DNA of 64,000 nucleotides from Capra hircus (lineage: Eukaryota; Chordata; Mammalia; Artiodactyla; Bovidae): NCBI RefSeq assembly GCF_001704415.2, contig NC_030822.1, positions 53,251,345 to 53,315,344 of the forward strand. The letters are read 5' to 3'. Below are positions 10,409 to 25,400 of this stretch, one piece after another. The position numbers and the translations under genes were made by a program. The notes below the pieces were generated by a model, which worked only from the letters and a program-made list of their open reading frames with translations, ran no database searches and was not told the DNA's origin. Each line of letters opens with the position of its first letter. Position 1 is the first letter of the stretch.

Positions 10409-13400
10409 CTGGGACAAAGAGAAAAAGGGAGATGGGGTTATTTCTGTAAGTTCTCACATCCTCAGCCCAAAACAGAACCTCTGGGCATCTCACCCTGAGA
10501 CTGAAGCTAGAGGGTATTATTATGATTCTGAATCGAGTGCTAGCTTGAGGTTAGAAAGAATGAGATAAGAGAGAGTGTGATTTAGGAGAGGTTTCTTTGC
10601 AGATTATTTACTTACTTTGTCTCTCTGCTTAACAAACATTATCTCAACATTGCTCTTCAGATGGTGTGTGTGTGTGAATGTTAGCTGCTCAGTTGTGTCT
10701 GACTCTTTGTGACCCCATGAACTGTAGCCTGTCAGGCTCCTTTGTCCATGGAATTCTCTAGGCAAGAATACTGGAGTGGGTAGCCATTCCCTTCTCCAGG
10801 GGATCCTCCTGACCCAGGGATCGAATTTGTGGCTCCTGCATTGTAGGCAAATGCTTTACCATCTGAGCCACCAGGGAAGCCCTGCTCTTCAGATGGTATT
10901 TGAGTCCATTTCCCTAAGACAGAGACCCTGGACAATCATGTCAGCATAAAGAGCTGTTTGGAGTTTTAGTGACAGACTCCTGCAACAGTATAGGATGTTA
11001 AAGGATAAAGCTTTGTAGACTGACACTTGGTTTAGTTAACTGACTGCTCTTTAACTAATGCAGATTATGGCTTCCTCCCAGGTAAGATGATTTATAACAT
11101 ATTTTAAAGGCTAATATATCTTCTTTCTATATTCTGAAGCCACAATAAAAATATAAATTCTCAGTGACACTTTGGAAAAGACATACTGCCCAGCACAGCA
11201 TCATGCATATAGTGAGTGCTTAATCACAGACCATCAAGCAAAACATCCTTTTTTCCAATATTTAAAAAATATTATTTCCCTAGATCTGGGTCAGCTTATA
11301 TAACTTCATTTTAAATAGGCAGAGTCTCCCAGTACCCATTTCTATCTAATGTACTTAGAGGAGACAGGCTGAGGAAAACTTGAAGTCACCATGGCTGAGT
11401 CTTAACAGCTGGAGCAGAATGTCGGAAAACCCATATGATGAGTGTAAAACCTGAATTAAAAAAAAAAAAAACAACAAAAAACCCCAACAATCTGTCTTTT
11501 ATATTTTTACAACTAAAAGTGAAAGTGAAAGTTGCTCAGTCGTGCCTGACTCTTCGCGATCCCATGGGCTATGTAGTCCATGGAATTCTCCAGGCCAGAA
11601 TACTGGAGTGGGTAGCCTTTCCCTTCTCCAGGGTAGCTTCCCAATCCAGGGATTGAACCCAGGTCTCCCACATTGCAGGAGGATTCTTTACTAGCTGAGC
11701 CACAATTTCAGGTCAACTTATACTCCAGGTTGATATATTTTATAATAAATATTGATAGGAATCATTTCCTTGAGGAAGAAGAGGTAAGGTTAGTGCCAGC
11801 ATTTAACAGAGTGTCTTATATCAGATGCTGACATCCTTAACAATCATGTGATAGGCTTCTACCAAAATGCCTCCTCCACACAGCACATTAATAAACTAAC
11901 AATCTGGGGTACCTACTGGGTGCACAGTACTGTAGTGGGAGAAAAAGATGACAGCAGACAAAGGTACATGTTTACTCCTGAGGCTGCTTTTGGGGGCTGG
12001 CTCACCTGAGCAAATGTCTGGCAATGGTGGATCTGTCCACAGTCACTCTGGAGGACGGCAGCACCACAGGGTCAGACATCAGTGTGCTCATGATGGGGTC
12101 CAGGAACTCATCGCAGGCATCAGCATAGGTCTCCTCTTCCTGCTGTTGGAGGTCTGCTAGGGACTGAGCATAAGAACCAGCCAGTTAGGGGGAATTAACA
12201 GAAGCAGCTGAGTTCAAAATGCTCCGTGACGATTCCCTAGTCTTAAGGGGTCATTAATAATCCTGTACAGAGACAGGAATCATTTTCAGCTTTATGGGCT
12301 AAACAAGCCAAGATGGATATTACAGGAGCGAATTTAACATTTAGCCCCAACTCTGAAACTTCAGTCAGTTTGGCTCAGCTGCTAGTGGTCATGACTGGAA
12401 AGGAGTTTAAGTGTTAACAGGGAACAAAACAAAACAAAACACCACAGACAACATCCATACTTCTGACAACAGCTCTGTTGTAAGGGGATGCGAGGTTGCA
12501 GGGGTTCTTATTTGCATAATTACAGAGTCATTCATGCAGTCTGTGTATGAAAAGCAGTTTCCAGTTTTAGGTACAAACAGGTATAGGAGTTTAAAAGTGG
12601 CTTCAGCATTTGATTCCTTCATGACTCTACGTCCTCAGGGATCCATCTGCCTAAGCTCTAGGCAAAGATGAAGCCCAATTCAATAAAAAAGTAACTCAAT
12701 GAAGGGAAGACTGTTATCAATTAGGAAGGTTTTCCATTAGACTCTGCCACAATTTTTTCTTTTTCATAATTGTTAATGAAGCTGCTCCCACCAAAGGGAT
12801 TAGCTGAGTACAATATAGTATTATAATCTTTAAAATGTATGGCCATTCCTATATAACCCAATTACAAGAGAACAGAGAAAAATCAACAAAAATCAATGAC
12901 TAGAAGCTACTAATCCTGAATTTTATTCGAAAAAGTTGTTAATATCACAGATTTTCAAATCTATTGGTAACCCTGTACAGAATTTTCATAAAAACAACCT
13001 ATTAAAAATCTGTTAATTCTTTTAGCAGAAGCTTCTTATTTTTCTGTTCTCACCTTCATATTGAAAAGAATATTACTATTAAAGAATGTGGTCGTTTTAC
13101 TTATTGACTGGCCAGGAGGATTCATTATTTATATTTTCTCAACACAATGCACTTTTCCCCCATGCTGCTAAGTCGCTTCAGTCATGTCCGACTCTGTGCG
13201 ACCCCAGAGATGGCAGCCCACCAGGCTCCCCTGTCCCTGGGATTCTCCAGGCAAGAACACTGGAGTGGATTGCCATTTCCTTCTCCAATGCATGAAAGTG
13301 AAAAGTGAAAGTGAAGTCGCTCAGTCATGTCTGACTCTTAGGGACCCCATGGACTGCAGCCTACCAGGGTCCTCTGTCCATGGGATTTTCCAGGCAAGAG

Positions 13401-16400
13401 TACTGGAGTGGGTTGCCATTGCCTTCTCCATTTCCCCCATAAAGTTGAGTAAAAAAGCAAAACAGCTGAGTTGACAATATGATTTTTATTGAACATGTTA
13501 ATAAGCAAATTATCGTCCTCACCTTGATTCTCTCTGCTAAGTTGCTGAAAGCCACAATCATATTCCCAGGCTTATTTATTTTCTTCAGGACTCGGACTGT
13601 CTGTGCAAAGAGAGTTGGGGAGTAGGAACGGCCATCTTTGGGCACAGTGGCACAGAAATTCTCCTCGTCCCTGGAAGGTCAGCATCAGAGAGAAACTAAG
13701 CATCAGAGGGTAGATCAAAGAGGGCAGTAACAGAGGGCTTGAGGAACAAAGTACCCCATCACTTAGGTATCATGAATGTTCTTTTGTTATGGAATGATCT
13801 CTTCTAATTTTTAGGAAGGAAGTCTTATCAAGTATCTGGTGACCATAAAAATATACTGGTTAAAAAAAAAAAAAACTACTGCTTTTCCAAACAATGAAAC
13901 AATCAGTAAAGTTTACCTTTGAACAGATTAAGGCAGAATGCTGGAAATTCTAAATAACATCCCACAGGTCACACGAAATCTAATGATTTAAAACTGCAGA
14001 AGACTACTTTGTCAGCCAACTTGAAACAAATCTTTTCTACTTCCACATAATTATCAGCTAGTTATTTCATTCTATTAGCAAAACCCCCAGTTAAAACATG
14101 AGCAACCCCTCTGGCCTGCCCCATTTAAATCTCAGGTACCCAAGATTTAAGTAGATGGTGCAGATATCTGAAACGAGCTGCTGGGGTTTGAAGTCAAATT
14201 CACTGAAATCCTTGACTTTTAAGGCCCCCATCTTGGGGCCAACCAGGTGCTGCAGGAAGTAGTTCAGCATGGAGATGATGCGCTCGGCCAGGAAAGGATG
14301 CACAAAGAGGGACTTGATCTCTGGAAAAAAGCCAAAGCCTGTGAAAACCCAATCCACTAGAAATCTTCAACTTACTGTGTCCTAGAGTTTTACTTAGAGA
14401 CCTCTGGGGTCTGCTTTCTTTGAAATACATTTTCACTGCAGTAATATTAGAAAATATTAGATAAGCAAAGCAAACAAAATACAAAAACAACCACTCAGAG
14501 TAAACACTAGTTACATTTTGCTAATATGTCCTAGCTTTTCTCTCCTTATTTACACACACATACATTTTTAAAACACAGTGATTATCACATTATATATACT
14601 CTATAACTTTTCTCGTTAACAGTATCATAAATATCTTACCATTTATAGGTTCCGGTGCTGCCCAACATGGCAGCCACAGGCCACATGTGGCTATTTAAAT
14701 GAACTAAAATTAAGTAGAAGACTCCAGTCTCTCGGGTACACTAGCCACACAGCAAGTGGCCACTCAGTGGCCAGTGCGGCCGACAGTGATAGTACTGGAC
14801 AGTACAGATTCACTATTTCTGTCCCATAAAGTCGGCTTCCCAGGTGGCTCAGTGGAAAAGAATCTGCCTCCTAAGCAGGAGAGGTGAGTTTGATCCCTGG
14901 GTTGGGAAGATCCCCTGAAAAAGGAAATGGCAACCCACTCTAGTATTCTTGGCTGGGAAATTCCATGGACAGAGGAGCCTTGTTGGCTACACTGGGGTTA
15001 AAGAGTTGGATATGACATAGCAAGTAAACAACAATCATATACAGCACTATAGGACAGTGATGATTTATACCCTTTTTAACAACCACATATGACTGCACCA
15101 TGAATTATTTATTTACTCTATCTTTGTTGTTGGATATTATGATTGTTTTAAATTTTTTCCTGTTAAAAGTATTATACTAATTGATGAACTTCAATGTGTA
15201 TACATACACCTTTTAGACTTATTATATCCTATAACAAATTTGTAAGAAACTGACTGCTAGGTCACTAATTCCAAAATACACATATATGCCAAGTGCAACA
15301 AGCCAAGTAGAATACAGCTTGTTTAGCATTGCTGGTTCTTAATTTTTCCATTTTAGTCATTATATATTGACTCTACTACTGGTGACAGTTTAGTTCATAT
15401 TCTTGTCCCTCTTCTCCTAATATGAATTTCCCTAATATATAAGCAGATCTTTGGAGAAATAATTTAGATTTTTTATTAAGAGCATGAAAGTATCACTTAC
15501 AGCAGAGCCACACAGTATTCTAAAAATTATAAAAAGTAATAATAATAATTATATATATATCTATATACACACACACATACCTTTTTAGGGCTGACATAGC
15601 AAGATACTTTATTGGAAAGGGGTGCATGGGCGGAGAGCAGGAGTGTAAGGGAACCCAGGACGACTGCCCTGCCATGTGGCTCACAGTCTCAGGTTTTATG
15701 GTGATGAGATTAGTTCCTGGGTTTTCTCTGGCCCATCATTCTAACTCAGGGTCCTTCCTGGTGGCACATGCATTGCTGAGCCAAGATGGATGCTAGGGAG
15801 AAGGATTCTTGGAGGGGGTAGAGCAAGTGGCATCTCCTTTTGACCTTTCTCAAATTCTTCCGATTGGTGGTAGTTTAGTTCCGTGCTCCTTACCAGGACC
15901 TCCTGTCATAAAATAACTCACGCTAACTCCTACTATGGTGCCTGGACAAGGTAGGCAGATTCAGTCAATGTGTTTCCCCTAAGAACTCCCAACTCAGAGA
16001 CTTCATGCTCAAGATACTTCTTGGGAATGGGGCAGAGGTCTCTTTGTTCTGTAACTGATTTCAGCTGACTGCTGCTGCTGCTAAGTCGCTGGAGTTGTGT
16101 CCGACTCTGTGCGACCCCATAGACGGCAGCCCACCAGGCTCCTCTGTCCACAGGATTCTCTAGGAAAGAATACTGGAGTGGAGTGGGTTGCCATTTCCTT
16201 CTCCAGTGAGCTGAGAGTGGGTATACTTTTAATGAAAATTTTAATCATTTTTTTGCTTACTTTCAGAGTACCTATCATTAAATCTTTCTAAATTCTCCAC
16301 CAGAAATGTAGAACTCTCAAAAACAGTTTTTAGAGATGTTTTTTGGAAGTTTCCATTCATCACTGCAATCTGGACTCCAATTTTGTAGGCCTATAGTGTG

Positions 16401-19400
16401 GTGGTCACACAAGCTACCTCCACCATCAGCCCGGGAACTACCTTTGCATCTCTCTTATGGGATTCCACTTTCCTCCTTCATTTTGACGGAGTATGTTTAT
16501 CTCTCTGTAGCTTCTCAAGAAAGCGTAAATTGGAAGTAAATTTGATACCGTCACCTCTGAAAATTCCCTTACATTTACCCTCAAACAGGATTGACAGTTT
16601 GGCTGGCTATAGAATTCTAGGCTGAAAAGATAATTTTCCATCAGAACTGTGTTACAGCTTCAAATGTCACTGTTGTGATATTTGAAGACATTTTGATGCT
16701 TAAACCATTGCACATTACCTGATTTTTCTCGGGGACCTTTTAAGATCTCTTTACCCTGATTTTCTAAAATACCTCAATGATATACCTTAGTGTGGGGTCT
16801 TGAAGATTCCCTGTGCTGGGCACTTGGGGGCTCCTTTTGATTTAGAACCTCTTAGTTTTGGGGAAATTGGAGGGTTTTATTTCTTTGCTCCCTTTCATTG
16901 TTCTGAGACTTTCTAGATTGATATTTTCTTCTTCTTTCTCTTCTAATTTCCATCTTTTTTTTTTTTTCTGTTCTGCTTTCGTTTAAGAGTTCCTTGAATT
17001 TATTTTCTAACTGTCCTACTGACTTTTCAAAATTTCTGAAGTTGTATTTTCAATATTCAAGAGCTCTTGTTCTTTGGATAATCTCTGGTATTGCCTCTTT
17101 GTTCTTGTCTTATGTATGTTGTATCTTTTTTTCATTCCTCTGAGACTTATAAAGATATTTGAAGGTGTTTTCGGCTATTATTTGTGTTAAGAGGATTTTC
17201 TCAAATTCCTGGTGATCCTTGGTTATCATTTCATGTGTGTATGTGCGTGCTTAGTCACTCAGTTGTGTCTAACTCTGTTGACCTCATGGACTGTAGCCCG
17301 CCAGGCTCCTCTGTCCACAATTTTCCAGGCAAGAATACTGGAGTGGGATTCTCCAGGGGATATTCCCAACCCAGGTCTTCTGCATTGCAGGGAGATTCTT
17401 TACCATCAGAGCCACCAGGGATGCCCCCATTTCATATATAACCAATATAAATTATTAATGGAAGTTTTTACTTTTAGATACAAAGTCTTGCAGTGTGTAT
17501 TTTCTACTTACAGCACATCTCATTTCTGACTAGTTGCAGTTTAAATGCTTGACAGACTCATGTTGTGAGTGGCTACTGAACTGGACAGTGGAGCTACAGA
17601 GGGAGTAGAGATAAATGTCTCTGATCTACCGCATTTAACCAGAGTTCAAGGATATTTTTTCAAGTCAACACAAACACCCCCAAATATATTTATATGGATA
17701 TGTTGTCCTCAAGAAAAATGACAGTAACTTATGCTTTCTGGCAGCTGTGTGAGGGTGACCATTTCCTCATTCCCATGTCAACAATGGGCAACATTCTTTC
17801 TGAAGCTTCTCTAGTGATTCACTTCCTCTCAGACTGTGGAGGAGGATACTGTCACCAGAGCCTTAGTGGGGCTGATCCCTCAACTGAAGCAGATCTTAAC
17901 CACTGCATTTTTGGGGAAAGTAGTGTGTTGTGTCTTTACCTGATGTCAGAAATGCAAGGGTACCGATTGTTTCATTGGACATGATGTTATGGAAACGTGC
18001 TAACTGTCCAAACATCTGTAGGCCAGCCTCCTTCTCTCGGCGGGCTTCTGGAGTCAGACTATCCCATTCACCTCGGTCCTTCTCAATTTGCTGAATCTTT
18101 ATCTTGCTCAAATACTACAGAAAGCAGAGGTGGAATGGATCAGAGGACAAAGTGTATTGAAAGGAAGATGATATTTAAGAGGTCCTATTTAAAATCTAGT
18201 CCACTACGCTGGGAAAGCCAAGGACTACATAAGGGACAGGAGGCTTTATTAAGTTTAAAAAGAAATTGTGGAGAGATTTCCCTGGTGGTCCATTGTTTAA
18301 GGCTCTGTGCTTCCAATGCAGGGGGCATGGGTTCCTGGTTTGGGAACTAAGATCCTACATGCAGCATGGTACAGCCTTTAAAGAACTTTTTAAAAAAGAA
18401 ACTGTGGAAACATTGTTTCAGTCTGGGGAGAGTAATAGGCTATTCCCCTGGAAATATTATAGTCTATGAAAGAGAAAGGAGGATAAACAGTATATGAAAC
18501 ATTGATAAAAGCAAATAGGCTACAGGGAAAAAAGGCTGACCCCTTCCTGAGAGAAGGAAAACAAAACCACCCCCCAAAACTGCTTATCTAAAAACAAAGC
18601 TCTATCAAATATGCAAGATGTCTGGAAGGAGAACCATAAATATTTAAAGCCCTCTATTTCTCATCACTCTTGCTGTTGCAGCAAGCATGTTATGCTTATA
18701 GCCCATGGAGATGCCATCTGTGTCATTCATTCTGTCATACAGCTTTTGCTGAGAAAGGTCTATTTATTACAGGACTTGTTTTCTAAGGCAACAGATCTAA
18801 AAATCTTCAAGTATGGGATTATGATCAAAGCAGAAGCATTTTTTTACAAATTAAATACAAGTTACTGGGAGACTGCTAATCAACACGAGGTGTGTGGGGG
18901 CTATCTGACAGGCTACCCTCATGACTTACCTGCTCTGTCTCCCTCTGGGTCACTGCCCTGTCTTATATCTGTTGCAGATAAAGGGAATTTTTATAGGAGC
19001 AAGAAGCAGCTCCACAAGAGATGGTTAAGCTGAAGGAGCTGAGTGGCCTCTGGTGTATGTAGTAAAACTCATGTTTCAGATAGAGCTAAAGATTCGGGAA
19101 GCAGTGCACAAATGAAAAATACTGATGATCTGGAGTCTCTATGTGAAAAAAATTACCCAAACCAGATACTTTTTTCAAATAGTGGCATAAAAGTCAGTCT
19201 TTTAGGAAAGAGGGGTAAGGATCATTGCTTTGGTTGGTCACTGTTACCAATGTCTTGCAATGGAAGAAAGCTGAAAGTCACTAACTGAATGACAATTCTC
19301 TGATTTCTTTTTGTAGTGCTAGACTGATTAGTTGAGCCAGTCTGGCCTTTCTTTCACACTTCGTTTTCCACTCTGCCAAAATCTCATCCTAGCTCATAAG

Positions 19401-22400
19401 GCTTCAGTGACCCTTGATCTTGGTCTCTAATGGAAGAATATCTATCAAATTAAAACGGCAAGGTTGGCAGTACATTACTACTTGCAAAATTTTGGTGTCT
19501 AAGACAGGTACTTGGGGCATATGGATTGCTCTGTCATGACTAAGAGGTAAAAAGTATGTATGATGGTATAAGAGCAGTTAAATCTGTTTGTTTTACCTGT
19601 ATGGCTTCATCCAGAAGGAAAATGGCATCATTCATTAGCAGGTTAAGAAAACGGAGGAAAAGCGGGGGATTCATGGCTTCTAAATTCTTAGAGGCATAGT
19701 CAGCCAAATCCTGTAAGACCCAACCCAAGAGAAAACCAGTTTAGTCTTGAATCACAACCCACTGGGGCTTATCTGCAGTGAAGATAACTCAGTTTTGGTT
19801 TCACCAAAAACATTCTCACCTTAATGCTCTCTCGATAGGTATCTGTTCCCCACATGTACTTGAGGATGGGATACATGGGACGGCGGTAATTAAACTTCTG
19901 CTCAAACTGATGGGGGTCTCCTGGAGTAAGGCAGAGCAAAGAATCAGCAAAGCCAGTGGCGTTAGAGAAAGAATATGAGCTTGTGTCCATCTGCAGACAG
20001 ATGGCTATCAATCCTGTCTAACTCTTTGTGACCCCACAGACTGTAGCCCACCAGGCTCTTCTGTCCATGGGATTTCCCAGGCAAGAAAGATGGAGTGGGT
20101 TGACATTTCTCTCTCCAAGGGATCTTCCTGACCCAGGGATTGAACCTGTGTATCCTGCATTGGCAGGTGGATTCTTTATCTCTGAGCCACTGGGGAAGCC
20201 CAATGTCTATGTGTAGCCATTTTTAGAAAATTCTGAATGTGTTAAGGATACTGGTAAAGCCAGTCCTGGGAGTTTATAAAGATCTAGAGTTGTAGCCAAG
20301 TGTTTACTTATTTCCTTATCGACAGAACAAGAGGGAGACAGATATAAAGGATACAGACCTCAGAAAAGGATGAGGTCTGAGCTGCAAAATAAAAGCCAAG
20401 GGAAACAAATGCTTTCACATCCAAACATAGAGTGCTTATCTGACTCTGAATGAGGCCTCTGAGCTAGCCATTGTGGCAGTGACAGCCACGTGCAGCATCG
20501 GCCACTAAGTAATCCCCACATTCTTCACGGATAACATCCCAACTGTGGGGCCAACTGGGTCCTGATTACTCTGAAAAATCAGGCCAGGAGCTGAAAACCT
20601 GAGGCTTGTACAGCTTTTGACATGCCAAAGGTACCACTAGAGCTCTATAGGTTGGGTCATATAATAAAGGAGGAGTGTGGGATTTGGAGTCAGAAGACTT
20701 TGGTTTTCCTTCTGGGTCCATTTAATCCAAGTCTCTTAAATCTTTTTCAACTTCTACTTTCTCAGAAAATAAAAATTATTATAATTCACCCTTGGGACTT
20801 CCCTGGTGGCCCACTGCTAAGACTCTGCATTCCCAAGGCAGGGGGCCCAAGTTCATCCCCTGGTCAGGGAACTAGATCCCACATGTCTCAATTAAGAGTT
20901 TGCATGTTGCAACTAAAGATTCCACACACCACAACAAAGACTGAAGATCCTGAAAGCCACAACTAAGACCCTGAGCAGCCAAATAAATAATTATTTTATA
21001 ATTCAAACTGTAGGAGAATTAAGACTGTCTGGACAAGATAAAAGAATATGTCAATCAGCACACTGTCTTACTCTTCACCATTCTATAATTTTGAGGCAAG
21101 AAAAATATAAAGACGCAGGTTTTAATTGGACAGCCTAATTTATTTGAATATGAGTCTATCAAAAAATATAGTAAAGTTATTAAGAGTATATGTCTTTCTT
21201 TTTTAAAGTGAGATAGATCTGATTCTCCCACTTAGTTGTATGACATAAACAAATAATCTTTTTTGAGCATCCACGTCTTCACAGGGAAACGGGAATAATA
21301 CAGTAAAACTTTCCTGTACTTTTGACAAGGAAATTTTGACAAGGTGGTGACCAGGAAACAATGTGAAAAACGCACTTAGCATCAAGGTAGCACATGGTAG
21401 ATATTCAGTAAATGATGGCTTATGGTATTTTCCATTTAAAAACTGATTAAGCGATGCATTAACTTCTTGGTTCTAGATTGCTTTACCTGTAAACTCAATG
21501 TCCACAAAGACCTTGATGAGAGCTTCTGCAAGGTGGGATGCATAGGGAAAGTTGCAGAACACACGTTTCCGGTGGAAGACACTGGATACTAAAGGATTTG
21601 GGGTCTGATCCATGTGGGGCATCACTGCTTCCAACACCTCAGCCAGTTTGGCCCTTAGGTGGGGATTCTTCATCCTATGAATAGGGCAGAAAGCAAACTG
21701 AGCAAGCAGAAAACTTTACTCCCAAATTTGTAACTGTTTTTCTCCACATGAGGAATCAAAACAGCATATCATCAATAATATCTGTACAGAGAGTTATAGG
21801 AGAAAACACTACTGAGCAGTTTTGAGTCTGTCAATTTCTTGGGGATATGCAGAGTATATCATTCAGTTCTTAAGATCACAGCTTATCAATAATGAGGGTG
21901 AGCATTTAAGTTTCTATTTAATGCTCTGCCATTCTGTTTATTTCTCTTTAATAATGCATTACTTACTGTTTACTATTCTCTGACAGCTTCACCTGGAATA
22001 AACTTGCCTTTCCAGGCTTTCTGGGGTAAGGACCAGGATATAATTAATTATTCTACATTACTTACAATGCATCCCAGGTGTGCCTAACACTTGTTGGTTC
22101 AGAACTTCTCACTAGGCCCATGCAGTTCAGTGGAGGAGTGGGTTCTGTCTACGTCTCAGTGACATATCTCAGGGGACTGTGGCTCTGCAGAAAATTCTCA
22201 CTTACGTACACATTGCTTCCTTTGGTCTACTACCACCAGGAGATCAGAGGAGCAACGCTACAGGTCAGTGAGCAACTCCCTCTGGGAAAGAGGACTAGAA
22301 GCTGTGAATGGTAAGCCTTGAGATCATAGAGCATTTACCCAAGTTTACTGCTCATCCAATTCAGGACCGTACAGCAAACTTTGTTATCAGACATTAGAAG

Positions 22401-25400
22401 ATCATTAGCACCTGGCAAGTTCTCTGGCATGAAGGTTAAGTATTTTAACCAGGGACTAGCAGGGGAATTCCCATCTGGTACCTTATATGCAGGTTCAAAT
22501 TCTCTGTGGGCAAAGTCCTTTGTTTATTATGCCTCTCAAGTATGGGATTTTGGGCTACTCATAAGGATAGTCAGGTGATTCATTAATGTTAACACACTTC
22601 TGAAGGCAACCCCTTATGATTCAGGCTTGTTTATTTCTTGGCTTAGAAGTCTTCTGAATGTTTCACAGTTCTGTACTGTGACAGAACCATGCTTTCAGCA
22701 CTTCACCTTTCTATGCTTCCAGTGAAAATGGTGATAAAATGAAGGACATGTTCCAAGGAATCTGCCGATGTCTCCAAGATGTCATCGGCAAAGCGACGAA
22801 GAAAAATGAGGAAATCGCCCAAGTTATCTGCAAAAAATTCTGAGAAAGAAAATTTTCACTGGAATTAGCCAAACATCTGACTCTCTGTATTAAGCAATAT
22901 TTAAATTCTTCTCTTTTTCTCTACTTAGTGAAGGTTTACAAGAACCCCAAATGTCTTGCAGGTACTAGGAAGGATGACAAGTTTAAAAAATGCAGAACCT
23001 CCTTTGAATGTAAGGCAATTTTTAGTTTTATCCAAGTAAATGGAAGAACAGTAGAGATATAAAATGCTGTTAACACACCAGTGCAGTTTAAGTACACCGA
23101 TGGATATAGATCCACACTCAAGGTTAACTGTGAGTTAAAATAACCCTTTAGGTGAAGAATCTTGAATAAAGATGAAAACATTAGATGACTATGGTCATCA
23201 GTCTCTGGGGTGCTCCACTGATCCTAGCCCTCTTGTATTTATGCCCTTGTATATCTCCTCCTCCACTACTCCAGAGATGATGGCATGTCATTTCCATAAT
23301 TAGGTTATAAAAGCCTACAGCTTCCATTTTTGTCCCCTGATCTGAGAGACGCCAGCTGCCATACCATGAATAGTTACTAAAGAGAGTCCTGTGTGGCCTG
23401 GAAAAGAAGCCAGCAAGCAACTGTGATCTGCCAGCAACCACATGACTAGGCTTGTAAGCAGATCCTCCAGCCCTGGTCGAGTCTTCAGATTCCTATGGCC
23501 CTGGTGGATAGCCTGACTGCAACTTCATGAGAGACCAAAGTCAGGACCATGCAGCTAAGCTGATCCTGGATTGCTGACCTGAGGGAATTGTGTGTAATAA
23601 TGTTTGTTGTTTGAAGTTGCTATGTTTGGGGTAATCTGTTACTCAGCAATCAATGACTAGTACAGGGATTAAGAGCATGTAACCTGTACCAAGGGGAAAA
23701 GAAGTACAGGGGGATAAATTAGGAGTTTGGGATTAACACATACATACTACTATATATAAAATAGGTAATCAACAAGGACCTATTGTATAGCACAGGAAAT
23801 TTCTCAAATTTCCCAATTATATGGAAAAAAAAATCTGAAAAAGAATGTATGTATGTATATATATAACTGAATCACTTTGCTGTACACCTGGAACCAACAT
23901 AATATTGTAAATCAACTCTATTCCAAGATAAAATAAAAATTAAAGAAAAAAAATGTAACCTAAATTTGATGGAGAGTATCTGCTGACCCCGCAACCAATA
24001 TAACAGACATACACACTCTCCGTTCTGGGTTAACCAAGAAGAGATGACTTTTTTCCCCTAAGGACTAGCACAGGGGGAGGGTTAGACAGATAAACTTATA
24101 AGTTGAATGACAAACTATATTAATGATAGAAACTAACAGCTCTGAAAACCCTGACTGCACTTCACCCTCTTAAGACTATTTTCTGATCTGCAGAGCAGTG
24201 GCAACATAACTGAGGAACCAGCTGTCAGTTCTCCCAGGCTCTGACCAACAGACATTATCTACGAGTTTGAGTTGTTTCTCCAAAAACAGCTGAATGATAG
24301 CTAAGGTAGGTTATTTTGCGTATTATACTTCCAGAATGACCCAGTTAAACTCAGATGCCTATAAATAGGAAGTTCCTAAGGGAGAGCCAGCTCACCTGGC
24401 ACGTAAGCCAAAGAACTATAGCCATCTGGCAAAGGAAAAGTCAGCTCCATCAGCTGTGAGCCCTCGTTGCCTATGGCCAGCTGAACCAGGAGAACAGCCA
24501 CGGACACCTGCAAGTTTAGGCAGTTTTGTAGCATCTGTGGCTCACTCATGGCCGTCTTGGTAGAAAGATAGATGGTCATCAGTCGTTCAAACTGCTCCCG
24601 GAGGTTGTCAGCAGCAGGGCTGGAACTTTGCTGAGCGTCCCGCCAGGCTACCTGCAGCCGATGCAGATTCTGATTGATTTTTACCATCTGATCATGCAAC
24701 CTGCCCTCAAGAAAGCAGAAGAGACTGGGTCAGAAGGCTCACATACAGATGGTTTGAGTACAGACTGTTTCTGAAAAACAAATCCTCATATATTTAGGAT
24801 GTAGGGCTGCAGTTGTGATGACACAGATATCACAAAAGTTACTGACAGGATGGGGCTGGGAGCAGAGCACCGGGAAAATGTTATTCAACATATAGTTAGT
24901 TGCCTTTGGCCGAAATGCACTATCGAAAGAACAGTGGCTTGGCTGAGCAGGGTGTAGACTGGGCTTTTATTATGTACGCTATATAATGATTAGGCAAAGT
25001 ACAAGATAGTCTGACACCACCCAAGGGCAATGATTGTACTTGGATGTGGGTATATGGACAGTCTTTTCATGGTTAGTAGAGAACTAAAGCTGGTGAGAAT
25101 GGAGTCCAGATTAGCAATGGTGGTGATGGTAGTGGTGGTTTAGTCACTAAGTTGTGTCCGACTTCTGCAACCCCATGGAATGAGGCCTGCAGGGCTTCTC
25201 TGTCCTTGGGATTTCCCAGGCAAGAATACTGGAGCGGGTTACCATTTCCTTCTCCAGGGGATCTTTCTAACCCAGGGATCAAACCCAGGTCTCCTGCACT
25301 GCAGGCAGATTCTTGACAGAATCTGGGCACTTCCCAGATTAGCAATGACCACATATAAACCAGAAGCCACCTGGAATGCAACCTAACAGCAGCTTTCAGT

